Of a DNA stretch of 64,000 nt, positions 1-11,600 are shown in pieces; position 1 is the first letter of the stretch, and the number at the start of each line of letters is the position of its first letter. The stretch is from Diphasiastrum complanatum. Taxonomy: Eukaryota; Streptophyta; Lycopodiopsida; Lycopodiales; Lycopodiaceae. The stretch spans positions 67,618,972 to 67,682,971 of the forward strand of contig CM055097.1 in NCBI GenBank assembly GCA_029204225.1, written 5' to 3'. A program made the position numbers and the translations under genes. The notes under the pieces were generated by a model, which saw nothing but the letters and a program-made list of their open reading frames with translations, was not told the origin of the DNA and searched no databases.

Positions 1-540
1 TAAAGGCGGGCCACGTTGATGTGATCTGTTTCAGTCTGCAAGGGCTTGTTGATATCAATGGCGATTGGTGGGAGGCCTCTATCCCAATAGCCATTGAAAT
101 CTACCAAGAAAGCAACCAAGCCGCAATTATCTGCAAAGTAGTGCACATCCCGATCCGGGTTGCCATGATGTTTCTGGTGAAAGACACGACAATTGGTAAT
201 CATGTCGTCTACGGGATTGCCGGTACGCACACCAGTTAGCTTGGGCCAGTAAATTTTGTTTTTCTGCTTTGTGGTGGAAAATGTTCTTTACGTGCCACCG
301 GGTAATAATATGGATTGATGCGCATGTATGTCGAGGCTTCGAGATATCATTTCATGGATGTTTTGCTTTGCAAGAAGAGTTGGTGTCGCCAAGCAGGTTG
401 CGGATCCAAGAGCTTAACGGCTTCCTTGTGAGTCTTGCAGTGATCCAGGTTGGGTAGGATGTACCCGCCGCGCTCCTTGGGTTGGTATTTTTTTTGCAAA
501 CTCCTGGGAGATGAGGTGTTCCTTGCTCGGTGCACTTGGA
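1..540 (-). pseudogene. unrecognised coding-like remnant, runs off left edge
   Basis: I do not recognise this protein. On the minus strand one frame is open from position 287 to the window edge (about 95 codons). It has ordinary mixed composition rather than low complexity, with short stretches such as FADNCGLVAFLVDFNGYWD. Further upstream on the same strand (about 540-290) another frame is coding-like, with the stretch ERGGYILPNLDHCKTHKEAV, but it ends in a stop and must shift frame near 290 to join the first. No ATG or splice site clearly starts it. It may be a decayed gene fragment, a transposon protein, or the last exon of a gene to the left. Confidence 0.3.
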
Positions 541-1381
541 AAGATCCAATGTCGTATTGTAGGAGTTTCAGCAGCTAAGGCATGTTGAAAATTAAGCCCA
601 CAGTTTTTCTCCTTGGTGAATGACTAATTTTTTTATTTCATGATTCTTCCTGCATGTTTATTGATCTTGTTTTCCCCCGGCTTGATAAGTTACTCCGTAG
701 CTCATGTAGGACCTGGAGAGAAGACTCGTGCTATGGTTAAAAGATAGAAAGCAAGCAAGCAAACACGCAACACGGAGGCGAATAAACAAAGAAAAAAGAA
801 GCTAGATAAAAAAGCGGCAACGACGCCAATGTTTGAAGTAAATATGGTTTGTGTATGTTGACTAGATCTACTCACGATGCGGTGTAGTATAGAGAAGATC
901 GTCCACTTTCTAAGTTTCTACCAAGCTTCAAACGAAAATGCGGAAATAAAGAACAATGACGAAGCACTAAGGCTTACCCAACTAGTGCTCGAACGGAAAT
1001 GAAACTACCTAAGATGACAAAATACAAAACCTTACTAAGGCTTACCCAACTAACAAGGTGATTACACTAAATCCTAGATTAACATCCACAGGGATTGAAA
1101 ATGATAGAATGTGGCTAAACTAAGCATAAAGCGATTAAAAACATGCCACAATAAAAACCAATGAAAGGAGACAAAAGGAGGCCCGAGCACCTTCCCTCAA
1201 GCTATGCACCTTCCAATGGAAACAAAAAGAAATAGAATGATTTCTCAAATAGAGAGCAATTGAGCATAATCTCAAAGTGTTATTTACAAGACACATACCT
1301 CTCCTTTTATGGCAAGGAGGGACTTCCATAATTATCCACTAACTTATGGGACTAATCTATTTCTAACATTTCTAGAACTTC
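541..1381. other. AT-rich stretch without recognisable gene
   Basis: No convincing reading frame, splice pattern or transposon protein is visible. A short phrase (cttactaaggcttacccaac type) occurs twice near 965-1055, suggesting old local duplication. Confidence 0.4.
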
Positions 1382-1490
1382 TAACTTAAGATTTAGAACT
1401 TCAAAGTTTCTTAACTTAGGAAAACTTAAGACAAAATATTTTTAATCTTAAGTTTCCTAAGTCTAAGTTCTAAATCTAAGTTTAAGCTAT
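1382..1490. repeat. imperfect fold-back palindrome
   Basis: The arms at about 1382-1432 and 1444-1490 are imperfect reverse complements. Both carry the blocks ATTTAGAACTT and CTTAGG(A)AAACTTAAGA in mirrored order around a short A/T loop. This looks like a small fold-back or MITE-like repeat. No flanking target duplication was established. Confidence 0.5.
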
Positions 1491-1606
1491 TTTATTATTA
1501 TTTAAGCTTCTACTCATGGACTTACAAAAGTTTATTAACAGACACTCATACATGGACTTACAAAACACATGCCGCGGAGTTTTATTTCTCTCTTTTTATT
1601 TTTCTT

Positions 1607-2588
1607 TGTGTTAGCACAGATGCTAACAACTATAGGAAAATGCAGGTTGCGACTCGGGGCGAGCTCCAACCAAGTCTCAGTTTCTCTTGCTGGAATGTTG
1701 TCATGGTGCCCGCCTTGGCATGCCAGCGCCCCGACAATTTTTGGATGGTGAAACCTGTTACAAGGCTGTACAATGAGGCATTATCACTTCAAAATCATTA
1801 TCACTTACTTATGATAGGGTTTGGAAGTGGTAAATGCGATACGGGACAAATGATGGGTCGGGTCACACACTTGAAATGTAACCTTCTCGGATTTATTAAT
1901 AAAGTGGGATTTTTCTCAAACTGACTCTGATTACCTTCTGGGTTTCAGTGTTCGGTAAAAGCGCCAATTGTAAGACCACTACAAACTTTTTGATCTAACA
2001 CATAGCTGAGGGTCGTATTCGAGGACGCAAGCGGTATGTCGTCGAGACCATTCGGTTCGGGACGCCAGCGGTATGCTGTCAGGACCATTCGGTCCAGGAA
2101 CTGGTTTTCTTCATATCTGTCGCGGCTTGTGGTTTTGAGTGTTCCTTGCATGAACGTGAATGGGTTAAGCTCTTGGGGAACGGGCTCTAACCTGTCAACT
2201 GAGTTGGATGGCTTGCTTGGATGGAAGTTACCTATTTATGGCTATCCAGTTTGGCGTGGTGCCAGGTTGGCTTCCAGCGCTCGTGACGAAGCTTTGAGTT
2301 GGTTACTGGCTTGGAATGGATGTTACTCATTTGTAACGAAACTTCGAGCTAGTTAAGTTTGATGTATGTCGGGCGGCTTGCTTGGAGGGAAGTCACCCAC
2401 ATCGGGACCCCCGGTCTGGCATGGCGCTAGGTTGGATTTCAATGTTGGTTTTCCGAACTCCAAGTTGGTTAAGTCTGATCGTTATTGGCGAGTTGGCTGC
2501 TTGTATGTCAAGTGGGTTCGGACGACAAGAGTTAAAAGCCGAGAAGCTAAGTCGTGGTCCCGGTTCCCTTTGGGATGCCTGTGCTACA
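1607..2588 (+). repeat. 5' LTR of a gypsy-like or LARD-like element
   Basis: The block starts TGTGTTAGCACAG and ends GCTACA. It is followed two bases later by TGGTATCAGAGC, the classic primer-binding site complementary to the 3' end of plant initiator Met tRNA. A related copy lies inverted at 34160-35062, which independently supports both ends. Length is about 980 bp. The short reading frames inside are conserved between copies only because the LTR is, and do not resemble a protein family. Confidence 0.75.
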
Positions 2589-2590
2589 TG

Positions 2591-2602
2591 TGGTATCAGA
2601 GC
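2591..2602 (+). other. retroelement primer-binding site (tRNA-iMet type)
   Basis: TGGTATCAGAGC lies two bases after the LTR end at 2588. It marks the junction of the 5' LTR with the internal region and sets the element's orientation as plus. Confidence 0.8.
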
Positions 2603-5028
2603 TGGCTGGCCAGTCAACTATGTGAATCTCACGATGGCCATTGTTTGAGGTTCATCAGGACAACTGTTGTGCAAGGTGCTGCCCACAATGTAAGCATGAG
2701 TGCGTCTAGGGTCGGGGTGGTCGACAGAACAGGGGACTTACTAGATCAATGTGTTGCCCTTAAGGTGTAAGCATGGTCAGTTCCCTCGGTTCGGGCCTGG
2801 AGCCGTCTGCACGGTAGGACAAGTGAGGCAAAGTGCTGCCTAGGTAGGTGAAAGCACGGTTTGTGCCTTGTGGGGTGCGGAGTGACATATTTGAACTATA
2901 CGGGTTAACCATTGATACAAATATACTATTCGAATTCGGGTGTAAAGCACGGGTGGTTAGCTGCCGATGCGGGATAGATGCCGATCGTTTAGCTATAAGG
3001 GCTATCGACCAGATTTGGTGGGGCGTGACTGAGGCAATGTGTTGCTTAATGGTGAAAGCACTAATAGTTGGAGGAGTGTTCTCTATGGTTTGATTTTGTG
3101 ATCGATCTATATGGGCACGGCCAGGCAAAGGTCCTTTGGCAGGGCTATCTCAAAGGGGGACCTTGTCTTTGTTACATGTTAATAATCCTGCTTGAGTGTC
3201 TTGTTTGTATGTATTCGTGACGAGTCTTAGTGCTCGTCTGGTTTGCATGATTGCTTGTGATACAAGGAGCTGATGGCTCGAGAAAGAACCTTTCTTTTGA
3301 AGGCTGATACCATCAAATACAGAGGACTACAGAATCTGTGGGGCGGATTCACAGTTCAAGTACTCGCACGTGAACGACAATGAAACGACTCGATATTTGC
3401 AAAGGATGGATGGCTAGCCTATTTCTTGGGTTAGTTTCATTTGCGACAATGCCAGCCAGACGCAAGCAGGAAGTCAAAAGTTGAAAATGGCAATTTCAGG
3501 GGAGACCTTCTATGAAACAGTTGGTCTTCATTTGGGATGGCTACCTTCGGAAGTAAAACTCATTGAGCATGGATTTGCAGTTCAAGTACCCGCACGTGAA
3601 CGACAACAAAACGACTCGATGTTTGCAAACGATGGATGACTAGCCTGTTACTTGGGTTAGTTTCATTTGCGACAACGCCCACCAGACGCAAGCAGGAAGT
3701 CAAAAGTTGGAAAGGGCAATTTCAGGGGAAATCTTCTATGGAACAGTTGGTCTTCATTTGGGATGGCTACCTTCGGAACTGAAACTCACTAAGCATGAGT
3801 GATATCTAGTGTCAGTTAAGTTTTTCCTCAAAGGGGAAAGACTAGGACCCTCTTCAGAGATTGTCAACAAGTTAGATCAAGCCATAATCCTAGCAGATGG
3901 GAAGCAAAGTGTTGGAAAGGCATTTTTGTCTGAGAACTCTACTCTAAGTCCGGTCAGCTGATTTTATAATTGGAAGGAAACTATCACACACACCTCTCTC
4001 TTGGTGCAAATTTTGAATGAAAGTTGATCAAAATGGGGGCAAATTCAAGATGACCTAGCAAAACTCACACAAGAAGACTGGCAAACTTTGGACCTAATAA
4101 GTTGACAAGTTTTAGTTGTGGAAAGGAAAGCTTGTTATAGGCTTTCTCTGGACCAGCAATAATGATGAGGAGACATAATGAGTATGCTGACTTGTGTTAC
4201 GTGTAAAGCAGCTGATCAACGAAGGAACTATGGAAATTGAGTCTTGCACAAGAGACTTGGTACTTCGAGCGGACGCTAAGCAACAGTTCGTATTCAAATC
4301 GGACTAGTGCAAACTTTGGGTGCGTGTGTTTGATTCGAAAAGAGGTACTTGAAGTCAAGCTAGATGTACACTTCTTGTTTTGATTGTGAGGCAATTGACC
4401 AGTGATGGAATTGTAAAAGTCAAGTTTTGCGGATCAAACTGGTGCGATCCTTTGACTCTCCACAAGGTTAATAGTTGCATTTGGGTTGATTCAAAGACAA
4501 CTGCTTCAAGCTAAGTGAGAAGTGCATTGCGGAGTAGTCAATCTTTGCCTACCTTAAAGAGCCAAAAAGGAAAAGTATCAAAATCGGACTGGGACAAAGA
4601 GAGAAATCAAAGTGCAAAAGCAACAAGGCACAGAGTGGACCATAAAGTGGGCAATCAACGATAAATCCTTTGGCTTAGGGAGCCCTAATACCTATGCGAA
4701 ACTGATCAAATCTAGAGCTCAGGGAGCTCAACACAAAGTGCATCAAAGACAAATCAGGAGCTCAAAGGAGTTCCAAAATCAAAAGTCAAAAGCGACATGG
4801 GCGAACATTTCACAAAATAGCCTATGTCACTAGTTAATAAGGTTATTGGATTTTACATAAGCGATATAAAATCTACGCTTTTTTCAAACAAAGTGATATT
4901 TTCAAGTTATGTAATTTTTCAATAGAAAGAGTTGAGCCTCCGACTTGTGGTGTGCCAACTACAATGTTAATAAAAAGTGGTCATTAAATTGAGTACTGTG
5001 CCAAGTAACTTAAATGTATAGTTAATTT
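2603..5028 (+). mobile_element. non-coding internal region after the LTR (LARD-like?)
   Basis: After the PBS there is 2.4 kb with no gag, protease, integrase or RT motifs in any frame; only short spurious frames occur. It contains a two-copy 226-bp tandem repeat. No direct 3' LTR copy appears before the next element begins at 5029. A large non-coding LTR derivative (LARD) or a truncated element both fit. Confidence 0.4.
3348..3800 (+). repeat. tandem duplication, unit about 226 bp, two copies
   Basis: The phrase acagttcaagtactcgcacg near 3351 recurs as gcagttcaagtacccgcacg near 3578. The similarity continues through the whole unit, including cgacaatgccagccagacgc versus cgacaacgcccaccagacgc. 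The copies differ by several substitutions, so the duplication is not recent. Confidence 0.85.
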
Positions 5029-6191
5029 TGTTGAAAAACTCGAACAAGAAACAAACTCAAACAGAAAGTGTTCGTGCACAGCGAAAATGAGATATATTAT
5101 TCTTTTCCTAAGCATGACTACGCCTATCAGAAAAGAACAGAATGTTAGTGATAGAAATCATGGTCGATCTAATTACATAGCCAAACATTAAGCAACAAAA
5201 AAAAAACTTCAAAAGGATAATTTGTCGCGAACAGCTAGACAAATTATTAATTGTGAATGATCCGCGAAGAACTAGACTGAGCTCGACTGATAATCAATCG
5301 TGAATTAGTCGCAAAAGGCAAGACTAAATATTAGTCGCCAATAGTTAGACTAATAATAATCCGCTAAGAACAGATTACCATATTGAGCAATAAGAGAGTC
5401 AGACCAAATGTAAAAAGGCACAGCAATATTGACACAAATCTGAACGCAGAACGAGACAAAGTTGTTATCAGATTAAGTATAGCAAAATATACATGTCAAT
5501 AATGTTGTGGAACACAAGACAATAGCGAACAAAACCGCGTGCTCTACAAAGCTAATTCAATCTATAAAAGGAATGAACCTGTTACTGACAATACAAAAGA
5601 ATCAATGCGCAAGGCATCTACTTCGTCCATCTCTGATAAGCTTCTGATGCTATTATTTTCACACACACTACTGAATACGCAAATGGTATTCAATATATAT
5701 ACACAATGTTACAGGTGTACAGATGAAAAAAGTACAAAGTGGATGTGTTGTCTGTAGGAGATCATGGGTGGCATGTTGTCATTGTCAAATCAGTTAGCAT
5801 AGTTGCATGGGATGAGTGTGAGAAGGCCGCGACGTCAACCTTTGCTGAAATGAACGTTGGTGAAAATGCGAAAAATGTGACACTCTGATAATTGCCTTAG
5901 GATTTGAAATTTGATTTACAAGGTGTCTCCGCTTTTCCTAGAGCACCTTCGGCATTTTGTAAGGCAATGTCGCCTTTTTCGCCTGTCACAAATCACGTGT
6001 AAAAACAATGTCGCGTTTTTCGCCTTTTTCGCCTGTGAAAAATTACTTGTATTTATGCAGACAGTCGAGTTTTTCGCATGTCTTATTGTACATGTAAATA
6101 TGCAGACTGTGCGACAACATGAGTAAAAATGCAGCATGAATGGAGGCAAATTAAAATATAATTTAGGAGAGTAGAGGAGATAAACCCAACA
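5029..6191 (-). repeat. copia 3' LTR
   Basis: On the minus strand the LTR starts TGTTGGGTTTATCTCC, directly after a G-rich polypurine tract (complement of 6192-6200), and ends ...CAACA at 5029. A homologous LTR lies inverted at 35389-36563; both share the block around gataggcgtagtcatgctta and a cluster of GCGAAAAA/TTTTTCGC motifs. It follows an RNase H end on the same strand, which identifies it as the 3' LTR. Confidence 0.75.
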
Positions 6192-6198
6192 CCCCCCC

Positions 6199-6463
6199 TT
6201 AATCTGGATCTGTGAATGCCTTGATCTTCAAACTAAGCAATGCACAAAATTTGTTGTGTGCATTAACACTTAATGTCTTCGTGAATATATCTGCAACAAT
6301 GTCCTGCGTTCTGCAGTACGTTAAGCTCACCTCCTTGTTGAGAACCTTGCCCCTGATGTAGTGATATCTGATTTCAATGTGCTTACTGTTAGATTTCTTA
6401 TGCTCAGGCTTAAACACATCATTCAAGTAATGAGCATCCTGAAAAACCGAAGGCCGACAACAT
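6199..6463 (-). pseudogene. Ty1/copia RNase H C-terminal fragment
   Basis: The minus-strand reading encodes the end of a copia polyprotein: KHIEIRYHYIRGKVLN, then DIVADIFTKTLS, the usual C-terminal RNase H signature, followed by the polypurine tract and 3' LTR at 6191. Upstream the reading is cut off at about 6463, where a plus-strand LTR appears to begin. That suggests a later element inserted in, or recombined into, this one. Confidence 0.8.
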
Positions 6464-7367
6464 TGTTTAGGCCTTCAACTTTTCCCTTTGAGTTTTTCCT
6501 ATGACGTAGAAATCTTTTTGAGACACATTCATCTTTTTCGGCTTTTTCGCTCCATAGCGAAAAATGCGACACACTGGCCAAGTGGCCAAAATACCTTAGA
6601 AATAATTTTTAAGGCACCTTCGGCTTTTCCGGCTTTTTCGCTCCATAGCGAAAAATGCGACACACTGGCCAAGTGGCCAGAATACCTTAGAAATCATTTT
6701 TAAGGCACCTTCGGCTTTTTCGCATTTTTGCTGACCGACGTCGCCAATAGATGAGTAACCCTAAAATAGCTAGACAAACAAATATCCCAAAAGCGATGAA
6801 GGTTACCAACTTTTGCAAAGACTGGCATAAATAAAGGCTTGTAAGATATTTTCTCTCTTGTAAATCTCTATATTAGCTAAAACAAGCTATGTAAGTGTTA
6901 ATCTTTTGAAAATTCTCATTCAATCAGAGTTATCTATAGTCAGTGTTATAACGCTCAGCAAGCTAAAGTTGTACTCACTGTTGATTTTTATCAAAGTGCA
7001 ATTTTTGTCTCACTACAATACAGTTCATTTGCGCAAACTGTATGAATTCTTCTACTTGAATATATTTGCTGCTAACTGTTGTGTTTCCGTTCCTACAGGC
7101 CTACGCTATGAGCAACCGAGCCTCCGTTGCGCTCACGCCCACCGATTTCTGACATGGTATCAGAGCAGGCATTTCAATAATCTGCATTTTTACTGCGGAT
7201 TATCAGTCTTGTTTCTATCAAGACGTCTTTCTAGCAAATGCGCAACCAACAGTATTCTGACAATCGTTGTTTCTACCAACGATCTAGTCCAACCAAAATG
7301 GATCCGACAAACTCGATGGAGATAACTACCATCTTTGAAAATTCAAGATGAAGGTTATACTTCTAGC
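6464..7367 (+). mobile_element. copia 5' LTR, PBS and start of gag, truncated
   Basis: A copia LTR ends TTCTGACA at 7152 and is followed by TGGTATCAGAGC (7150s), the initiator-tRNA primer-binding site. A TATA-like box (ATAAATAAAG near 6830) and an AT/CT-rich leader fit U3/R. The left edge, TGTTTAGG near 6464, is inferred. Downstream, about 15 gag codons are readable (KLDGDNYHL, then a TGA where Trp is expected, then KFKMKVILL), matching the gag start of the copies at 36.6-38.96 kb and 40.7-42.3 kb. Near 7367 gag stops and multicopper-oxidase sequence begins flush. Confidence 0.6.
6540..6721 (+). repeat. 91-bp tandem duplication within the LTR
   Basis: The phrase ggctttttcgctccatagcg starts at 6540 and again at 6631. 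The rest of the unit, including the palindrome ggccaagtggcc, is nearly identical in both. A partial third start lies near 6713. Confidence 0.85.
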
Positions 7368-8490
7368 AGTCTTGACATAGCTAGGCCAAAATATGGTGGA
7401 GTTCCTACTGTGGTACATGTGCATGGTGACATCAACGAGCCAGAAAGTGATAGACATTCACATGATTGGTTTACTTCCGGCTTTAAGCATAAGGGAGCGA
7501 TGTGTTAACATTCAACAGCCAGAGAATCTCTGATATCACGATCATGCCATGGCACGCACAAGGGTGAATATCCTTGCTGGTCTGTATGGTGCCTACGTCA
7601 CTTGTGACCCAATTCTTGAAGAACCGCTCAATTTTCCGTCTAGACACAAGTACGATCGTCATTTGTTGATCTGACTGGAGTTTCTATCTCCATATACTTT
7701 CTTTCAGTTGCGAACAACCCACACATATATCCTCAATGGCAGGTGAGATATCAGAGTAGCAACTTACTTTTGTGGAACATCGCTGGTCTATATAAAGCAC
7801 ATCAAGCATAGAAGAACCGTGCAAATGTTTCAGCACTTGAGAAAAAATGTACTCGTAATGCACTTGTAGAAGTGAGATATAATACAAAGTTGAAAGTGTA
7901 ATAAACTTGACATGATTGCTGCTGTGAACTTCAGCCAGAGTACTTTGGAGATGTGATTGTGGTGAATGGAAAAGCGTGGCCCTACTTGAAAGTCAAAAGG
8001 AGAAAGTATCGCTTTCAAATTGTGAACTCTAGCAATGCACGCCGCTTCAGATTTGCGCTTACCGGTGGACTATCTTTCACTCAAATTGGTGCTGACTCTT
8101 CCTACTTGGAAAAGCCCATGAAATTGCAAAAGATTATTGTGGCTCCTTCAGAGCAAGCAGATGTCATTATTGATTTCCGAAAATCGCCACGCAAAGAAGT
8201 CCTGCTCACCAACAGTGCAGTATATCCGTTTCCTTCGGGAGATCCTGTAAATTCCGAAAACTGTCTTGTCATCAAATTCATAGTTGACAGAAAAGTTCAC
8301 AGCCAAGCAAAATCCCACAGCGTTTAATCCCAAATCATAGACTCAAACAAGAGGATGCAGCTCAAACAAGGATCATTACCATGTTTGATACGGAAGTGCA
8401 ATCCTGTCGATCTCACGCACCAGCTGATCCTGTCGATCTCACGCACACACTCAATATATTTATAAATGCCACGTGTCAATCTCAAGAAAA
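7368..8490 (+). pseudogene. LPR1-like multicopper oxidase pseudogene fragment
   Basis: Broken pieces of a plant bilirubin-oxidase/LPR1-type multicopper oxidase, a family of secreted or ER-associated ferroxidases in phosphate and iron signalling. In order: YGGVPTVVHVHGD with a copper-binding HxH (about 7387-7430), a stop near 7500, YHDHAM (about 7533) followed by RVNILAGLYGAYV, a frame break near 7670, and NNPHIYPQWQ ending at a GT donor (7745). After a 190-bp intron with a TTCAG acceptor come PEYFGDVIVVNGKAWPYLKV and the long domain-2 reading to 8325, then another frame shift into KIPQRLIPNHRLKQED and IFINA. Introns are retained, so this is not a retrocopy. The N-terminus and C-terminal copper sites are missing. 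Stops and two frame breaks argue against function. Confidence 0.85.
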
Positions 8491-8666
8491 CCCAAAATAC
8501 AAGAAAAAAAACATTTACATATGTCATTTGATTAAAACCACAACACAAGCAGGTCAATGTTTGAAACGAACGCTAAGTCCTCCTTGCAAAGCAAGGCAGG
8601 GCCAAAAAGAATGAAAAAAGTGATGAGTACTCCACTCCCTTGCTACGCCACGTTACCAGTTCAGTA

Positions 8667-11600
8667 TTACTGTGAAGGAGTAGCTCGGAGCAGCTGAAGA
8701 GCAGATTGGAGTGTTATCTGTAAACTTTCGGCAACAGATCGTAATACACCTTGCCCTGGTCTCTGTGCAGCACCACCTGATATTTCAACTGCCCTTTCTA
8801 CCCTTTCTTTGCAGCGATCCCAATCCTCCTGCCTTGACCAGCACGCTCGACCACCATGGCTACCTTCCATGCTCAAGAATGATACTCTGAACCCTTCTGC
8901 AAAATGGCAGCGTAGTTTTATGACTACACATTGTGGAAGCCAACCAGCACCACCTGCTGCATTAATGTGCGGTACACTGGCTGGGTCAAAATGCAAAGTC
9001 AGTGAAAAATCAACAATACTCTTCTCCCGATCATGATGAATACTGCTTTTTGCTGATGTATTTCCAACACTCGGAGGCTCCTGAAGAGATGAAGCTACCT
9101 CCAGACCCATCCTATTTTCAAGGCACAGCTCCACCCTTGGTCTGGGCACTGGCTCTCCAATCTGACATGCTTTTTGTATATCTTTTTTCCATGAAATAAG
9201 AACAAGAAATTCTCTCAGGACAGGAACAGGAAGTGTGAGCATCGTCACAAAGGATGCCAACCTGGATGCATCATAAGGTTCTGAGGTAACACGACGTGCA
9301 AAGAAATCTCCAATTTCTGACATCTCCACAGTGCTCAGCTCTGTGTCTGCTCCACTGCTTTGAGCTTGCTGCTGCTGTTGCTGCTGAGGATGAAATCTCT
9401 TGACATTCACTGCTTGAAGATAAAGTTGATGGCGATGCATGCTGACAGCAAACATACAGGTCCTGCAAACAGGGAAAAAATATCATTGCCGATCCTGAAC
9501 TGGAGAGAGAAATACATAATATCTGAAAACCAGATATAAATTTAAACTCTAGGCTTCAACCTACTAAAGGAAAGAACAAGACAGCGGACTAACTCATCAA
9601 TTCAATGCAATGAAAAGTAAAACCTTTACAAGCATGAAAGGATCAGAAAAATTACCCAACATGGAAGCGAAGGGCAGGCTGCTCAGCATCGAGGTGAAGA
9701 AGCGTTCCTTCCCTCCCATTCAAAATAGAACCTAAGATTTCTCGGATGATGCTTGGAAATTGTGCAAATAACCAGAGAACCCCCAGGTATCTCAGGGTGC
9801 CTCGGAGGACCTTCTTAAGAGCAGCTAGAGGAACCCAAGCACCACCATAACCACCATCATCACCCAGTCCAAAAAGAGCAGTGTTTAGCTCCCCTCTATA
9901 GCCAGGGTACACTCCTGCACCGGAGCCCATACTGATACCCCGTCCTGAAACCAGACTAATTCCAGGAGCTGTAGAGAACCCTTGAGTGCCCAATGCATTG
10001 CCAATGGAATTCGCTCTTGGCGTCATTCCTCCCCCTTGATTAGTGGCAGTAGCTCCAGACCGACTCGTACCAATGGAGTGGTGAATTCCACGTTTGGAGT
10101 TAGAAGCTGAACCTGAGAAGCTGCCTGCAGTACTTGTTTGGATTACACCCAAGCCTTGCCCAAGCGATCCAGGAGCAGGCCCTCCGGCAACAGATTCAGG
10201 ATTGTTAAGACCCAATGCAACATTTTCCATCACAAATGGGCGAAATTGAGGACAAGGTAATGATCCTCCAGCTTCAGGTCCTCCGCTGTAAGGTGGTGGA
10301 GCAGGTTGCAGCCATACTTGATCACCAGCAAAGCAACGCATATCCACAGCAAAATCTTTGCGATAAACAATCCTGATCCAATATGCCGACCGTAGCAAAA
10401 CTGATATGTCAGTTGGCAGCAAAGAGCTAGGCACAAGACCTGGCCCTGACGACCCTCTACCAGGGCCAGATGTAATAGTTCCAGAGTGTACACTTTGTAT
10501 GGGACCAAGCATGCCCCCAGTGCTGCCTAATAATCCAGAATTTATTCCTGCTACCATTCCCCGAGACAAACTGACAGCATTTGTGCTTGAAGGGCTAACA
10601 ATTGCACTAGCAGTGCCAGCTTTACACCCCACTACTGTACTACCTGTGCCAGGAGTTGTCGGGACAGGGCTCATCATTCGTGCCGGCCGAATTGCGCCAG
10701 CAAGGGCATGAAGGGGACCTGCCGTTATTCTTATGGCATCAAGTAGTAACTCCACTTCTCCGCCATTGATATATTCTTCCAGATACTGCATATAGCCACA
10801 CAGGCATAAGAAGAAAGACTTTGCAGAGACGTTTCACAATCCAAGCAAGGAGAGATAACTAAACCACTTGTATTTTGCATAATACGTTTGAAAAAAATTG
10901 CCACAGGCATACTACCCAGCTTACAGTGGCTTTGGCAAGAGTAAGTTTGGCAACAGGATAAAAGTTAAGAAAGGACATGGCTACCGGTCTTATAGCGGCA
11001 TCTGTGAAAACCTAACCAGAAAAGACATGATAGATGAGATTTTACTTAAAAACAAGGCTTTGAAATAAAGATGCTCCCCAAAGTCCCAGAGAGGAGAACA
11101 AACATGCCATAGCAATCATTTTCTAAAGAATAGACTCCGAACTTCCTGCTGCAAGAATTTTAACTGTGAATCAACCCATAGCCAAGTGTAAAATCACCTT
11201 AGTGTGAGGCCAAAGTTGTTCGGGTGAAATGTGGACCACACAACCCCTCAGGCATACACCCCACTCCACCACAAATCTTGCCTGTATTCCAGGCATGGAA
11301 CCCGAATAGCTGAACCACAAGCTTGTGAGTCCAACTGCTTCCACTCGAAAGGCTCTCCTTATAATGTCCCCCTTCGATTCAGTACCTTCCAATTTTTCTT
11401 GGATAATTTTTTTCCCATTCTGTGGCGGAAAACTTTTCCCATGGCTCCGATCAAGCTTTTCGTCTGGTCTACATTCCAGAAGTTTCTTCATACCTAAAGC
11501 AAATGCACGTGCATTTCTTAATCGCTCCAGATCTCCCAATAGCTTCGTAATACTATCGTCTTGTACTGATTCATAGCTTAAAACTAAACCATCTTGAGTG

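Noticed and set aside
2036-2770. Conserved short proteins shared with 34155-34394
   Set aside because: The conservation follows the LTR at nucleotide level; frames differ between copies and match no family.
3348-3800. CRISPR-like or satellite array
   Set aside because: Only two long diverged units without spacers; a plain tandem duplication.
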